Shown in pieces: positions 1 to 11,780 of a stretch of 64,000 nucleotides of DNA. The translations under genes were made by a program, and so were the position numbers. The notes under the pieces are model-generated. The model saw only the letters and a program-made list of their open reading frames with translations, did not search any database and was not told where the DNA came from. The DNA is from Echinometra lucunter (lineage: Eukaryota; Echinodermata; Echinoidea; Camarodonta; Echinometridae): assembly GCA_029962745.1 (NCBI GenBank), contig CM057157.1, forward strand, positions 27,099,433 through 27,163,432. The letters run 5' to 3'. Position 1 is the first letter of the stretch. Each line of letters begins with the position of its first letter.

Positions 1-18
1 GGGCTCAAACAGTGAAGG

Positions 19-60
19 TGGAGGGGCACCTATTTTTGACAGACAAAAGGTGCCCCTCCA
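19..60. repeat. Perfect 13-bp inverted repeat (hairpin)
   Basis: TGGAGGGGCACCT at 19-31 is mirrored by AGGTGCCCCTCCA at 48-60, with a 16-nt loop. The arms match perfectly. The window edge cuts any larger element. A loosely similar stretch (a G-run, then 'gtgccccttaaaagtgtgcacccccac', then 'tgagcc') occurs near 14,330-14,395, which hints at a dispersed repeat. No gene is visible here. Confidence 0.6.
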
Positions 61-1416
61 TTTCCTCTGTCCGAGCCCGACATTCTACCGCCTCTGCAGC
101 ATGTTATGTGTGCAAATGCATAACCATCCCCAACCCTGCTGAATTGTATGAGTCGCGATTATTTTCATCGCAATTATTTTCATCGCGATGTTTGCCAGTG
201 AGAATGGCACCTTACGTTAAAGATTGTGTTTATGATGATGAGTCATGATCATTACCTTATGCTTGCAGGCTATAGGAGATATGTCATATATTTTTGAAGG
301 AAATGGCCCTAATTTTAGAAGATGCCAAACTTCCTTAACCCTTCAAGACCTGCATTCCCAAGGGACAAAGTGGTATTTTAAGAGTAATGCTTAAATTAGA
401 GTTTTCCCAGCACAAAGGATATCATCATATTTGTTCCAAAATTGTAAAGCTCTCCCCCTCTGCTTGAGGAATATATGAATGCACTTGAAAAATGTAATGA
501 ATTGTAACTTTTTGCACTTTCAAGCAAAATGGGTATTGTTTAGGTCGGTCTTGTGAAGCATGTGAGAAAAACAGTTATTCCATACGACCTTAAAATCATT
601 TGTACAAATCCCCGGGGCAAAAATTTATCTGATCTAAGTGCGGTGGGAAATCACCTGACATTGTACGGTAGTGGTACATGTACATGCATATGAGAAAGCA
701 AGACATGAGTAAAATGGCTTTCTGCCCAGTAGCAGATGATGTGTAACATTTAACGACAAACAAATTAGCACTTACTATGGATTAGGTTATTGCCACAAAC
801 AAGATATGAGTATAACTCCAGGCAGGTACATTCATGGATTGTAGGCTAGTACATTTAATGAAAATACATTGATGTCACATTCAGTTTGATTTATCTGGTA
901 ACTTTAGATAAAGACAGTTCATATACAAAAGAAAATTTAGGTTGGTTGCTCCAAAAACTCCAAAGTAATCACTGGCATCTGCCCGAAGGCCTAAAGAACT
1001 TGTTCGAAACAACATGAATGTGATTTGAAGTACTTCTTTGGGAACATAGAATTTCCATTGATATACCATTCAATTCACTGTCTTTAATGTCCATATCAAA
1101 CGGAAATTTGTGTTTTTTACATGCATGATACATGTATGTAGGTATTTACATATTGCAGATTCAAAATAAAGTCATTAAACAAACCAACAAAAAAAGGCAC
1201 CATAATAAAAGAAAATACATACAAGAGAGAAGCAGCATGAGGCCCTTGGCATTCTATTACAGTTATACAAAGCAAGTTTCAAACTCTTAATCAGATTTCG
1301 TGTGAGAAACTAACTTTAAGAAATCTGATAAATGTATCGATGTTTGACGTCTGTCTACAAGTCTCTGAAGTGACAGCTTCAGGGGTTTCATATCTTTGGA
1401 CAACTACTGGGAATTT
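61..1416. other. Unassigned intergenic or intronic DNA
   Basis: AT-rich DNA with stops in all frames. I see no exon with convincing splice sites, no terminal inverted repeat and no microsatellite of note. Confidence 0.5.
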
Positions 1417-2429
1417 AGGTGCATCCTCATCAGCTCGAGCTTATTAATAGCTGGCTATTTGGGGGATCAGGGGTATTAGCCCAAACTCCGCTGAAGCGTG
1501 CGATTGCATCAACATTCGCTCGAGCTTCACTATCTTATAGCCCGATATTGGCACACCTGTGCATGATGGGATGGATGAACCAGCTCCTGAAGCTTTAAGT
1601 GATTACACAATGGTAATTTTTTTTTTTGATATATGATCGGGAATAGAATTCTAAGAAGAATAACATTACAAATTTGATGATTTTTCATCAAAATCAATGC
1701 GTTTTTGGCTAATTTTCTCGTAAAAAGTCAAGAGTTGACCAAAAAATTTGAGTATAAGGTATGACGTAAAAGTGGGTACCCAGCTTTGCGCATTGCAGTT
1801 GTCCTGCGCGCTAGACTGTACAATATGTATTATACCTTGCGCGCATTTTGCTAGAAGTGGGTATACCCAGTTGAAACTGGGTCACAGCTGAGGGGTCAAA
1901 AATATCCTGAAATCTTACCACATTTTGGGGTTTCCTTGGCAACACGACTTTTTAAAAAACTTTGGGCAGATGATTTTCTGCTAATAAAATCGTGCTCTTA
2001 TAAATGAGCTAACATTGTTTCAGCATTGGGTACCCCCTTTAAGCTGATGAAAATGCGTCGAAAACAGTCCCCTATTTTGTGATTTAGTGGGCTATTCTGC
2101 AAACGAGTGCACATTTACTCTTTTAGTTATTGTAAATATGTTTCTTATCCATTATTGTTATAATATGTTATCATCTATTATTTTTGTTTTTAGTTTTCTG
2201 TTTTTTTCATTAAGGGGCCCCCCTTTCACAAGCTCTGCTTCTTTGGGGTCCCAAACCTTTCATGTTGTATTTCTTCAAGTTTTTGTCAACTGATAGATGA
2301 TGTAGGCTTACTTTCCAAGTGGAATAGCGGGCTAATTTAGAGCATTAGCTGATATTCTCTGATTGGGCTATTTCATGGGATCAGAAATAGCACGCTATTT
2401 CTCAAGCTTGAGCTGATGAAAACACACCT
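1417..2429. mobile_element. AGGTG-ended inverted-repeat element, copy 1 (carries an insertion)
   Basis: The left end reads AGGTGCATCCTCATCAGCTC. The right end, on the other strand, reads AGGTGTGTTTTCATCAGCTC, so the termini are inverted repeats. Internal blocks are shared with the element at 6,908-7,295: 'ttagcccaaactc', 'gtgcatgatggga', 'gggatcagaaatagca'. Relative to that copy, this one is interrupted at 1,599-2,038. No transposase frame is visible, so it is non-autonomous or degraded. No target duplication is obvious. Confidence 0.6.
1595..2042. mobile_element. Insertion flanked by TTAA inside the AGGTG element
   Basis: The host repeat is continuous on both sides compared with the 6,908-7,295 copy. 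The extra ~440 bp begins and ends at TTAA (1,595-1,598 and 2,039-2,042), consistent with a TTAA-specific transposon. The terminal inverted repeat is weak. The interior has GTGGGTACCCAG-like palindromes near 1,771 and 1,856 and GCGC-rich blocks. The boundaries rest on the comparison between copies. Confidence 0.45.
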
Positions 2430-3369
2430 TCTGGGAGGGAAAGAATAGTGTGAAATTGACGAAAGTTCACAACATTCTTTTTATCGGTGGCAGTGTAGAT
2501 GCAAAGTTAATGTAGTTTGACAGATTTCTCGCTGTGCCATGTTGTCCACACCCCAAATACTGCAGATTATTGGAATGTTTTGAGGGTGTGAGCTTTGCAG
2601 TGTTGTATTCCACATTCCTGTTGTATTGCATTGAAACATTTGGACTGTGAGAGTTTGGTGAAATGACAGAAATTAAGGGGCAGAGAAATGTTGAATTTTC
2701 CTTTTGTGTACTTTATTTTCTTTTATCTTTCAAATGGGCAAATTAATCCACAACATATGGGACACAGAGCTCAAAATTTGAAGTAGCACTGTGCCCTGTT
2801 AATTCCAAATAAAAATCTAAATTCACAACAGAGTCTTCTTTTAGTTACAAATAAACATTTAAGATAAAACTTTGCTAAAAAAAAAAACTTTGATAAAAAA
2901 TTTGCAATTCGACCTTACGGAGAATAACATAAACAAACAAAAAATTGCACATATGGGACTATGATCAGGGAAAAGTGCTTTAAATGCCTCTTATTCTGAT
3001 ATTTACTCATTTTTCTCAGATCTGTTTTCATTTGATTGATTTTGATGGATTATGAAACACTAATGGAAATGTGCAGAAAGGACGCTGAATTTAAGCGTAA
3101 CGTCAGTTACGTAACATCAGTTACCAACATGTCTTCAGTAAATTTTTCATGGCACTAAAACAAATTATTCAGATGGCTAATTATTTCGCACATCTTTTCC
3201 CAGGAACCTAGGTGTAAAGTCAAATGAATGACATAATCCCCACAAGTCGGAGACATGAGATATATAAATTTGATTTGACACCATCATTTTCCATGTCTTT
3301 TTGCATAACGTCAGTTACGTCAGTTAATGTCAGTAAATGCATTTAAATCTGCTTTTTCCGTTGGATGCT
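2430..3369. other. Unassigned AT-rich DNA
   Basis: No coding, RNA or transposon signature is supported. 'cgtcagttacgt' motifs recur at about 3,101-3,120 and 3,308-3,330, a short unexplained repetition. Confidence 0.4.
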
Positions 3370-3542
3370 ACACTCTTAGATTTCTTAGATTTGAATCAAG
3401 GGCAACAATATTTGATTTAAAATCTTAATTTGACAGATGTAGAAATCAGTCTTACTGATTATAATTTCTTACTCTAATTTTGGAGTCGTCCCTAATTACA
3501 ACTGACTTATATTAATTTCTAATCTAAGAAATTCAGAGTGTG
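3370..3542. mobile_element. Small MITE (~173 bp)
   Basis: The left end ACACTCTTAGATTTCTTAGA is inverted relative to the right end, which reads CACTCTGAATTTCTTAGATT on the other strand. The ~27-bp termini enclose about 120 bp of AT-rich DNA. A TA-type target is possible but not clear. It has no coding capacity. Confidence 0.55.
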
Positions 3543-3934
3543 AAATAGGTAAGTCAAGATTGAAATATGAAGCAGAAAAATTCCCTTGATAGTATATGGT
3601 ACATCTTTAAGTATATCCCAAGAAAATATTTATTGATAAAAAAACCCCACATTGATGATTTTCTGTAACTTTGCCCGAGAATATTCATTTCAAATTTATC
3701 TTTTGTAATATGAAAATGTTATGCTGCAATATCTGTCCAACCCTTACGTGTGGCATCTTTGATTATTCATTAAAGCAGACCAAACCTTGGATGAAATCAT
3801 TGTCATTTTGCAAATTGGTGAATCAGTGCACAGTGCGCAGAAATGTGAATTGGAGGAAAACGCAATTATGGATATACTTGTTCTTAAATAACGGAGTTTG
3901 CTTTCTTTGGATAATTTTATGTATCGATGTATCA

Positions 3935-4354
3935 TTAACCCATTCGTGACAGGAATTATTTAAAGCCTAATTTGATCAGCTTTTATTCTTCAAATTGGCA
4001 ACACCAACATTGTTATTTTATTGCTACATTTTTTCTTATAAAACGTCATGTATCTGAAATGAATATAAATTGACAGAAATTATGATGAGAAGTAAAAAAA
4101 AACTTGCCAATTTCCAGGGGAAAACAGTGATTTTAAACTTTCTATCACATTGCCATTTTAAGGATTTTAATGCTTATTTTCCTTTAAAAAATTTTCAGCA
4201 TGAAACAATGAATATTGATGCAACCAAAATGGGCCCAGTTTGTGTAGAATTTTTTTCTCTTTCTGCTCATGTATTTGGTATGATTTTTAGGGCTTTGCAT
4301 CAAAAGATATTAGGCCAAACCACAAAATGTGGACCTCTGTCATGAATGGGTTAA
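3935..4354. mobile_element. TTAA-flanked MITE, family CCCATTCGTGACAG, copy 1
   Basis: TTAA target duplications (3,935-3,938 and 4,351-4,354) flank the termini CCCATTCGTGACAG and CTGTCATGAATGGG. A TTAA target plus a CCC start is the hallmark of piggyBac-type transposition. The same element occurs inverted at 25,359-25,772. The interior contains AAATTGGCAA at 3,992-4,001. The overlapping open frames differ between copies and are not genes. Confidence 0.8.
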
Positions 4355-5166
4355 AACAAAGTTTATGACTTTGATTTTGAAATGGTGTATATACCATGTA
4401 CATTAATACAAAATAAGGAAGCACTGGCAATTGAAACATGAGTTGACAGTTGGTAAAAATGTTTTCTCCGACGTGCATATCTGTGCACATGTGGAGATTT
4501 TCTGGTTCATAAAATTGATGACAAAATATTTATTGTATATTAAGATAAATGTTATATTTTGTTCTTCTTTCCATGTACACTGCATCTCCTGCTTCCTTCT
4601 ATGATGTGATCTCATTCTTGACGCCATCATTCTAACACCTGACAAATAAAATACAGGTAAGAAACTATTCCTATATGATTTCTTTTCAAATCTCATTGAA
4701 TTTTAAACTGACCATGCGTTTTGCCCAAGTCTGGCAAAAACATGCAAATTGATGTTGTTGAATAAGTGTCCATAAATGGACGATAAATGGTGCAGTGTTT
4801 CGTACCCTGGGGTATCAACTAAAAACTCACTTTTTTGCTGAATTATTTCAGCAAAATTTTTTTTCAGCACTGAACCCTGGGTACCAGAAACGTGTGAAAG
4901 TAATTTTTTGTAGTCTTTTATTAAGATTTTAATGAATTTAGGAAATTTGTCATCATACGTCGTCATAAAAGAAGGAAAATCAGCTTTAGGGAAAATATGA
5001 GCCTATCTTTTAATTCTTTAGTCAATTTTGTGCCAATTTTGTTTTCTTTGCTACCAAAAACTGTACATGAGCTTTAATGCCCTTCTGACTCTGCCATACA
5101 ATTTACATATAGTTCTTTGTCTGAATATGCTTAGCATTAACTGCCTTTTTGTTCGGGCAGACAACA
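4355..5166. other. Unassigned DNA with a minor inverted repeat
   Basis: No gene is seen. Around 4,798-4,895, 'gtttcgtaccctgggg' faces 'accctgggtaccagaaac' in inverted orientation, which may be a remnant of a short MITE. The rest is featureless. Confidence 0.35.
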
Positions 5167-5436
5167 TAAGGTGTTTTATCTTTATGTTGTTGTGCGAAAG
5201 AACGTGTCCAGAACGCAAAATACAAACATGCAAAAATTGAAATGTCTATTTTGACAAATTGGAATAAAATTTTAGCAAAGATCATGCCACAAGAAAATCG
5301 TATATCAATTTACAAGGTCTACATGCTACCCTTGAAATTATCAGTCATTGTTTGAAAAATTTGGTTTTCAATAATTTTCCATTTTGCGTTCCAGATGCGT
5401 TCTTTCGCACGACGACATAAAGATAAAATACCTAAC
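5167..5436. mobile_element. Foldback MITE with ~55-bp arms
   Basis: The left arm (5,167-5,221) contains TTTTATCTTTATGTTGTTGT, GCGAAAGAACG and AACGCAAAAT. The right arm (5,383-5,436) is its reverse complement with few mismatches. The ~160-bp spacer has no gene. I could not define a target duplication. Confidence 0.6.
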
Positions 5437-6907
5437 AGGATTTCCATGTTCAAATGTACTGGAATGAGTAGCAATCTTAAGTTCCAAGAGCAGATTTTTT
5501 ATTTTTACAAATAAAGGAAGGAGAGGACATCATCGTTAATTGAATGGAAATGTGTTCTTCCTTGAGGGTTTTCAAAACATCCTATCTTTTCTTGAGCAAC
5601 CGGAATGTTTTTCTCTTGCATGGTTGGTGGAAGGTTGTTCAAATAATTGCTATTTCTCTGGTTTATTGCCATTCGGTTTAAAGTACATGTGTCTCGTATG
5701 GCTCGCCTGCCAAGGTGAGTTTAGGTTGAGGGGTGCAGACAAGCCAGACAAAAAATTATATGAGAAGCTAGGCGATGATGCACTGGTCATAAACTTTACA
5801 AGAAGTATATTTCTTAAAAAAAAAAAAAAAAAAAAAAAAAATTCTTCAGTAGGGTCCATGGTCTGACTAAGTGAAAATTAAGGCTTCATATGATATATTT
5901 TATTTATATGTGGTTAAAAAAACACAGGGTAAAACACATTGTTATTGTTAGTCTACTGTCAGCCATATTATATATCAATGGTTCAGTGATTTGACCTCAT
6001 TGTTATGATTGCTTAACTCTTACAGTGCCAAGGGGTTTTGCTTGTTCCCAAATTCTACCAAATCATGATCAATGCTTGCTTTTCAAATGCCCGTAAGTCT
6101 TCAACAGTAATTTCTATACAGATAAGTTGTACACAAAAGTTGTAGAAAATTTATTACCCTTTCAAAAGATACCAAATATTTCCATTAATTCAATGTCTTG
6201 CATGAAAATTATTTGGAAATAAGGAGGAGCTTCCCTCTTGACCTTTCTGTTCTCATTTCTCATTTGTTTGCTATTGTTCTATGCTAAAATAAGAATGGAT
6301 CCTTTCCAAAATCTGGAGTTTTCTAAAAAATGTCCTATGGTAGCATATAGTGACTGATAGATATTTTAAACACTTCTAAACTTTGACATATTTTCATGAC
6401 CATATCCATTATTCTAAGTGGAGTAATGTTCGATTAAAAATGTAAAGTCTCTTTGCACATATACTTGCCATCGGCACTGTAAGAGTTAAGTAAATCTGTA
6501 TGGCCAATTTTCAGTACACTTGGAAGACTAGAGCAAGGGCATGCAGGAGAGGGGAGAAGACAGTTTGCCCAGCTTGTAATTTTGAGCAGTTGTTGTTTCT
6601 GCTCCCTTGCAAACCCTTGTTGTTCGTGGATCATGTTTTTAAAAAAAACAACCTAAAGTTTAAAACTATATATGATGGTCCTGAATCAGCATACATGTAG
6701 CTAGATATTTAAAGAAATCCCCAGTATAACTTAAGGTTAGCTTCATCTTTGTATTGTACTAGTATTTCATGGCCTTCTTCCTTTTTTCTTTCAGTAATGA
6801 CCATGAGGTTTTGAGTCACTGACTGTTAGTTTGTTTTTGTAACACATTCATTCTTCACTCCTTAAAATAGATACAGTATTATTACCATGAGGTTTGTTGT
6901 TATTAGC
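5437..6907. other. Unassigned DNA with a poly-A tract
   Basis: A run of about 24 A lies near 5,816-5,840. It could be a retroposon tail or simple slippage; no retroposed gene is recognisable upstream. The open frame running into it (about 5,540-5,866) has no recognisable domain. Nothing else is supported. Confidence 0.35.
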
Positions 6908-7295
6908 TTTTGCTTGAAGAATAGCCCGCTATCTTTGGATCTTGGGTATTAGCCCAAACTCAGCTGAAGTGTGCGATCGCGTTTACATCGGCTCGAGCTC
7001 CAAACATTGCAATCCATCTCCAGCTATAGCGCGATGTTGGCGCACGTGCATGATGGGATTGCCAGCTCTTGAAGCTCGACCCGATGAGGATGCATTGAAA
7101 ATTGCACGATGTTTTGTTGATTAGCGAACGATTCTGCAAATGAGTCCAAGATTTTAGTGGCTTACTTTTCGAGTGAAATAACGGGCTAATTCTTTCTTCC
7201 ATCTGAAAATTAGCTTGCTACTTGCTGATTGGGCTAATTCATGGGATCAGAAATAGCATGCTATTCTGACAGCTTGAGCTGATGAGGACACACCT
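6908..7295. mobile_element. AGGTG-ended inverted-repeat element, copy 2 (left end lost)
   Basis: It matches the internal blocks and right end of the element at 1,417-2,429, ending GCTTGAGCTGATGAGGACAC then ACCT. The left terminal repeat is missing or too diverged. It lacks the TTAA-flanked insertion and so serves as the empty-site reference. Confidence 0.6.
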
Positions 7296-7446
7296 ACCTG
7301 GCTTATATAAGCAATTTTGTGAGCTACAAGTAGCTGGCTGTACTAATGATTATGATGTCCTTGTCTTTTTGGCTATCAGGAGTCATTATATAAATGTGCA
7401 TAGTCTATCATGCACTATATTGGATTATGTGCACGACAAATACAGA

Positions 7447-7497
7447 GTGCAGTTTTGTTTTACCGAGGCTGAAGGCCGAAGTAAAATAGACCTGCAC
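7447..7497. repeat. Palindromic hairpin
   Basis: GTGCAG ... GTTTTAC pairs with GTAAAAT ... CTGCAC around a GGC-rich loop. Short 'gtgcac' and 'tgcacg' motifs flank it at 7,431 and 7,493. It may be the core of a decayed foldback element. Confidence 0.4.
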
Positions 7498-8870
7498 GAG
7501 GGATAATTTAGTATTTGGAGTTCATATAGTCCATTAATGATGCATCAGTAGAACATGCACTAGTTATTTTAGTAAGTAGACCCTTGGCGTTAGACCTAGT
7601 GTACAACATTTCACAAAGTCTTCCTTTCTCAATTTCATTAATTGCCTATCTCGCTCACATCACAAGCGCGCAGCTAAAAACAATGGTAACAAGGCGCTTT
7701 TGATGCGCAGTTCCATACACTTTTGTACGTGCCTAACCATGCAAAAAATCAAAGTTATAGTGCATAACCGTGCACTAGAACAAAATTGTTGCATGTCACG
7801 TGATGCAAATTTCACCAGTCACAGCATGTATCATGCATACACTATGTACTGTAAGTAGTTATCATAGGCTTTATCCCCCAAACACTTTCACACACTTTTG
7901 ATGAGGTTTTATAGTAACAGTTAGCCATTCTCAAGCTTTCAGTTATAAAGTGGATTTAGAACAAATAAATGATTATCACTTATTTCATAATTTCAGTGTT
8001 ATTATGCTTGGAGTTTAAAAGTTTTCATTGTGATCATCATCTGCCAAATTTTCCTGATTTGTACTTTTCTACACCTGAGAAATTCTCATTCAAAGGAGAA
8101 ATTGAATTAATGCAATCAACTTGCATGCAATGTTACAAATGAGATTTATCATGGCATAAAGCTTTGAATTATAGATTTGTCCATGCAGAAAAAAAAGTGC
8201 ATTACTTTTATTAACTTTGCTTAAACAGTACACTTGAAACAACAGATGAAAATGGTCCAATTGCTGTCACCTAAACGATTTAGTTTTGTTCTGCAAAAAG
8301 CACAATCATTTTTCAGATGTCAAAGCTATTGTAATTGATGTAGATTGCAGGAACAAAATATGTCAGTAGGACAAACGAAAATGTCCTTGTCCTGGTATTT
8401 TCTATCCTTTTTTTCTCCGAGGGAAGTGGACCATTTGTTGAACTTGCCTGGATGTACTATTTTTAGCATTTGCCCTCTTTCTGCAAAGTCAATTGTGTAC
8501 TTTTTATCAACAGTTGTCTGACTGAATAATTGTGTGGAAAGTACAGAATTGGATTGTTGGGGGGAGGTGAACGGTAGGTTTTCATGCCTGTCAGAGTTGC
8601 CAAAAATAGCCGCTGTCAGGAAGATAGGTAAGGTATTTTGGGGTACACTCTTTTTGTTGTTTGGGGATGGGAGGAAGGACAATAGAGGTTAATACAGTGT
8701 ACTTCTATGAGCAAAATTGCAGTTTCAATATTGTATTATAAGAATCAGTACCACAGATGGAATGTATACATAAGTACAGAATTTGCATCTTACTCCTGCA
8801 GGCATCATGTACCCACATTATGAAACTCGCTTCCTACTGCTATCACCTCAATTTCACTTTATAACAGTTT
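7498..8870. other. Unassigned DNA
   Basis: No exon, RNA gene or transposon terminus is identified. Several TGCAC/GTGCA words cluster at 7,550-7,800 without a clear structure. Confidence 0.35.
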
Positions 8871-9570
8871 TTAAGGCCCCCTCACACCTGACCGAATGTA
8901 GGCGGACGAAGGGTGACGAATGGGAAAAATGCACGAAATGCACGCGAATTCAACGAATTCAAATAAAATTTCCGTCAAATCATGCGATCAGTAACTATTG
9001 TCAAATTTTATCAACGAACGGTAAGCGACGGATAAATATGACATGCGAAGGATATCGATTTTTCGGTTCACCTCTTTGAGTAAATTGCACCCGAAGGCAA
9101 GCGAAGGGTTGATATAACCCAATAAGACGAACGAACAGTGAGCAATGGTTTGACATGGCGTGCAATTAGAAACGAAGACGAGGGAATAGATCGGGCGTTT
9201 GTCATCGTGTTGCTTCGTTAAGGGTTCTTTCGAGATCGGTTCACTTTGGCAAAAGCGCGATGAGGGACTATGCGCGACAATAACACACGAACGATAAATG
9301 AACGATTACCGCAGACTAAATAAGAGATGCGAATTCAAACAGATGACCATCGATTTTTCAATTCGTCGGGAAATTTTAAACATGTTCAAAATTTCCGCGT
9401 GAATTCGAATAATCGCAGCTGTTAGTTCAGAAGGTGTACGAACCCAAACACGAAGGGTAAATATGATTTACTATCAGTTACCATTGAAAACGATTTTAAA
9501 AAAAATGCCTTTCGCCAGCCATCGCAAGGCATATTTCAGGCAATTCGGTTAGGTGTGAGGGGGCTTTTAA
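8871..9570. mobile_element. TTAA-flanked MITE, family GCCCCCTCACACC
   Basis: The left end is TTAAGGCCCCCTCACACCTG. The right end, on the opposite strand, is TTAAAAGCCCCCTCACACCT, and the termini continue as inverted repeats through ACCGAAT. TTAA occurs at 8,871-8,874 and 9,567-9,570. The interior is rich in 'cgaa' words and differs in composition from its surroundings (more CpG). No transposase is present. Confidence 0.7.
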
Positions 9571-9970
9571 GTGCCATCTGAAACAATTTTAATGACACCT
9601 TATCAGTTTCTCTTCCTCCTACTCTCCTTCTCTCTTCTCTTTTCTTTGTTATCCTTTGCATCCCTTATATTGTATTTAGGATTTGTCTGGGTACAAGGCA
9701 CAATTCAATTAACTATTTATTATATTGATACCTAAAATTTCTCTGCCATCTATACTCTCAAATCCTATGTTATCTGGGAAACTGTCCTACAAAACCTTCT
9801 GTTTTTTTTTTTACAGCTGTACCCAATTTAATTCTATCATTCTCATATTCACATGTATTTTGTTTCATTATGTTTTATTTTTTATATTTTAATTGTATAT
9901 TTTTCTCCATTGTGATGTTTTTAATGATGGAATTGAATAAATTGAACTTGACCTTGAACTTGAACTTAGA
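9571..9970 (+). mobile_element. Probable 3' tail of a non-LTR retrotransposon
   Basis: The segment ends with 'attgaataaattgaacttg' and then repeated TGAACT units near 9,930-9,967. CR1/L2-like non-LTR elements commonly end in such short tandem tails. No reverse transcriptase frame is preserved upstream. The 5' limit is arbitrary. Confidence 0.35.
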
Positions 9971-11188
9971 TATTAGATTTTTTTCCAATCAGTCTCAGAC
10001 ACTTTGCAGTTTTTTTTCACTAAGGGACATCACAGCCAAAAGAAATGTCTGTAAGACAACCTATGAATAGTTTGCTACATAGCTATGAAGTAATTAGGTA
10101 TTCAAAGCCATTAGGCCTGTATCTGTCTACTTTACAGTATTTTTCCATTCTTAAAGCAAGGTCACTAGGTGGTTATGTTCTTGAAAAGCAGTGATTCAGA
10201 TTAATTTATAGACAATTTCTCTTTGAAGTTCAGATGCATCATGATGATTATCTGAGCCTGAGGAACACATAGGCCTGCAGTGTTGATTGCAGTGTGCTGT
10301 TCTGAGTAAACCAGAGTGTTTACACAGTAGTGCCAACTTTTTTTTCTTTTTTTCAGTATTTTGTACTGCTTTTATTGGTTCTTTTCCATTTATTTCAACT
10401 AAAACTCATGTTCAGCCATGAACCAAAATCTGATTTTTCACCAAGGCAGTAGGTAAACTCCCTTGCTTTGTAGAAAAAGATAATTGAATTTTTAAATTTC
10501 CTTTTGAAATTTAAAATTCTTCTGATGTTCATAGTTATAGATCCTTAAGAGAAAAATAAAAAGAAAGAAAGCCTTGAGGAAGGCTATATGAGGGGATATT
10601 GGATCTGATGCAAGCAAGGATGGTATCAATTAAAGAGAGGATGAAACACAGAGTTCAAGGAGTTGCTTTCTAAATACCAACTCATTCCCAGCAATGTCTC
10701 ATAGACTGGCCTGTGTCTTCAATGGCTTGTTCAGATATGAGGAGACAAATCCCCACAACAAATCCCTCCAAGATTTTTAGTGCACAAGTCAATGGGGTAT
10801 GAGGCGACAATAAAGATGTCGTCGAGGCAGGAGACATTTTTGTGTCGCCTGGCTGTAAAAAGCTGTGGACACTTCAAATTCTTAAAAAGTTAGCACAAAA
10901 TATGTTGTCAGGAGTTTGCCCAACTTTTGACAAAACTCTCTTTTATTTGAGAGTTGACATGTTAATGTGCTTTCATTAGCATAAGTGGGGTGGTTTGTCG
11001 TGCTATATCTTAACACTAAAAATGATGCGGGGATTCGTTGCCTCAAATGATGTGCTGTATATTTCTCAAGTTTTAGATTTACCCACAGCTTCAGGTTTAT
11101 TGAACAGTATTTAACAGTTTTTTTTCAGTATGAATTTAGTACATGTATGCAATTGATTGAGGAATTGTCAGGGAGTTTCTGAAAATGA
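9971..11188. other. Unassigned DNA
   Basis: AT-rich DNA with no supported gene or repeat structure. Confidence 0.35.
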
Positions 11189-11780
11189 TTAAAGGAGAAT
11201 GCAATTCAGGCATCAGTGTGCTCTTAGTGAATAAAGATGATCAAGAAGAGTAAGTAAACAGTGAAAGTTTGAGTAAAATTGGACATTGTGTTAAAGAGTT
11301 ATGAATTTTGAAAGTTTCAGTAAATCCCTGTTATGGGGATCCTTGGGTTGGCAACTTTGCCAGCATCTGTGATGTCATCGTGGACAACTCTCAATTGATT
11401 TTGTACATAATTTTTCAAAAAAATTGATTTATATGAAATTTCAAAAAAGGTATCAACATAATTCTTCCCCAAATGCTTGCAGAATTGATATAGCCATGTC
11501 ATACTCAAACAATAGGTCAAAAGAATTTTTATTTTTCTTGGAAATAAAGAAAATGTTAAATTCTGTGTACAAAATGAATGGAGAATTGTCCAAAATGACA
11601 TCACAGATGCTGGGGAAGTTGCCAATTCAAGGATCCCCATTATAGGGATTTACTTGAACTTTCAAGGTTCATAACTCTTGAGTAAATTGTCCGATTTTGC
11701 TCAAACTTTCACTGTTTATTCTTCTTGTTCTTCTTCATTCACTGGAAGCACACTGATGTATGGGTTGCATTCTCCTTTAA
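11189..11780. mobile_element. TTAA-flanked MITE, family AGGAGAATGCA
   Basis: The left end is TTAAAGGAGAATGCAATTCA. The right end reads TTAAAGGAGAATGCAACCCA on the other strand, with TTAA at 11,189-11,192 and 11,777-11,780. The inverted repeats extend over almost the whole element; 'ggatccttgg..ttggcaacttt' near 11,337-11,360 mirrors 11,610-11,636. Facing open frames on both strands are a by-product of this symmetry. It shares 'ggacaactctcaat' and 'tttgtaca' with the element at 51,148. Confidence 0.8.

Noticed and set aside
5540..5866. Processed retrogene ending in poly-A
   Set aside because: The frame runs straight into the A tract with no stop before it and no recognisable parent protein; no target duplication was found.
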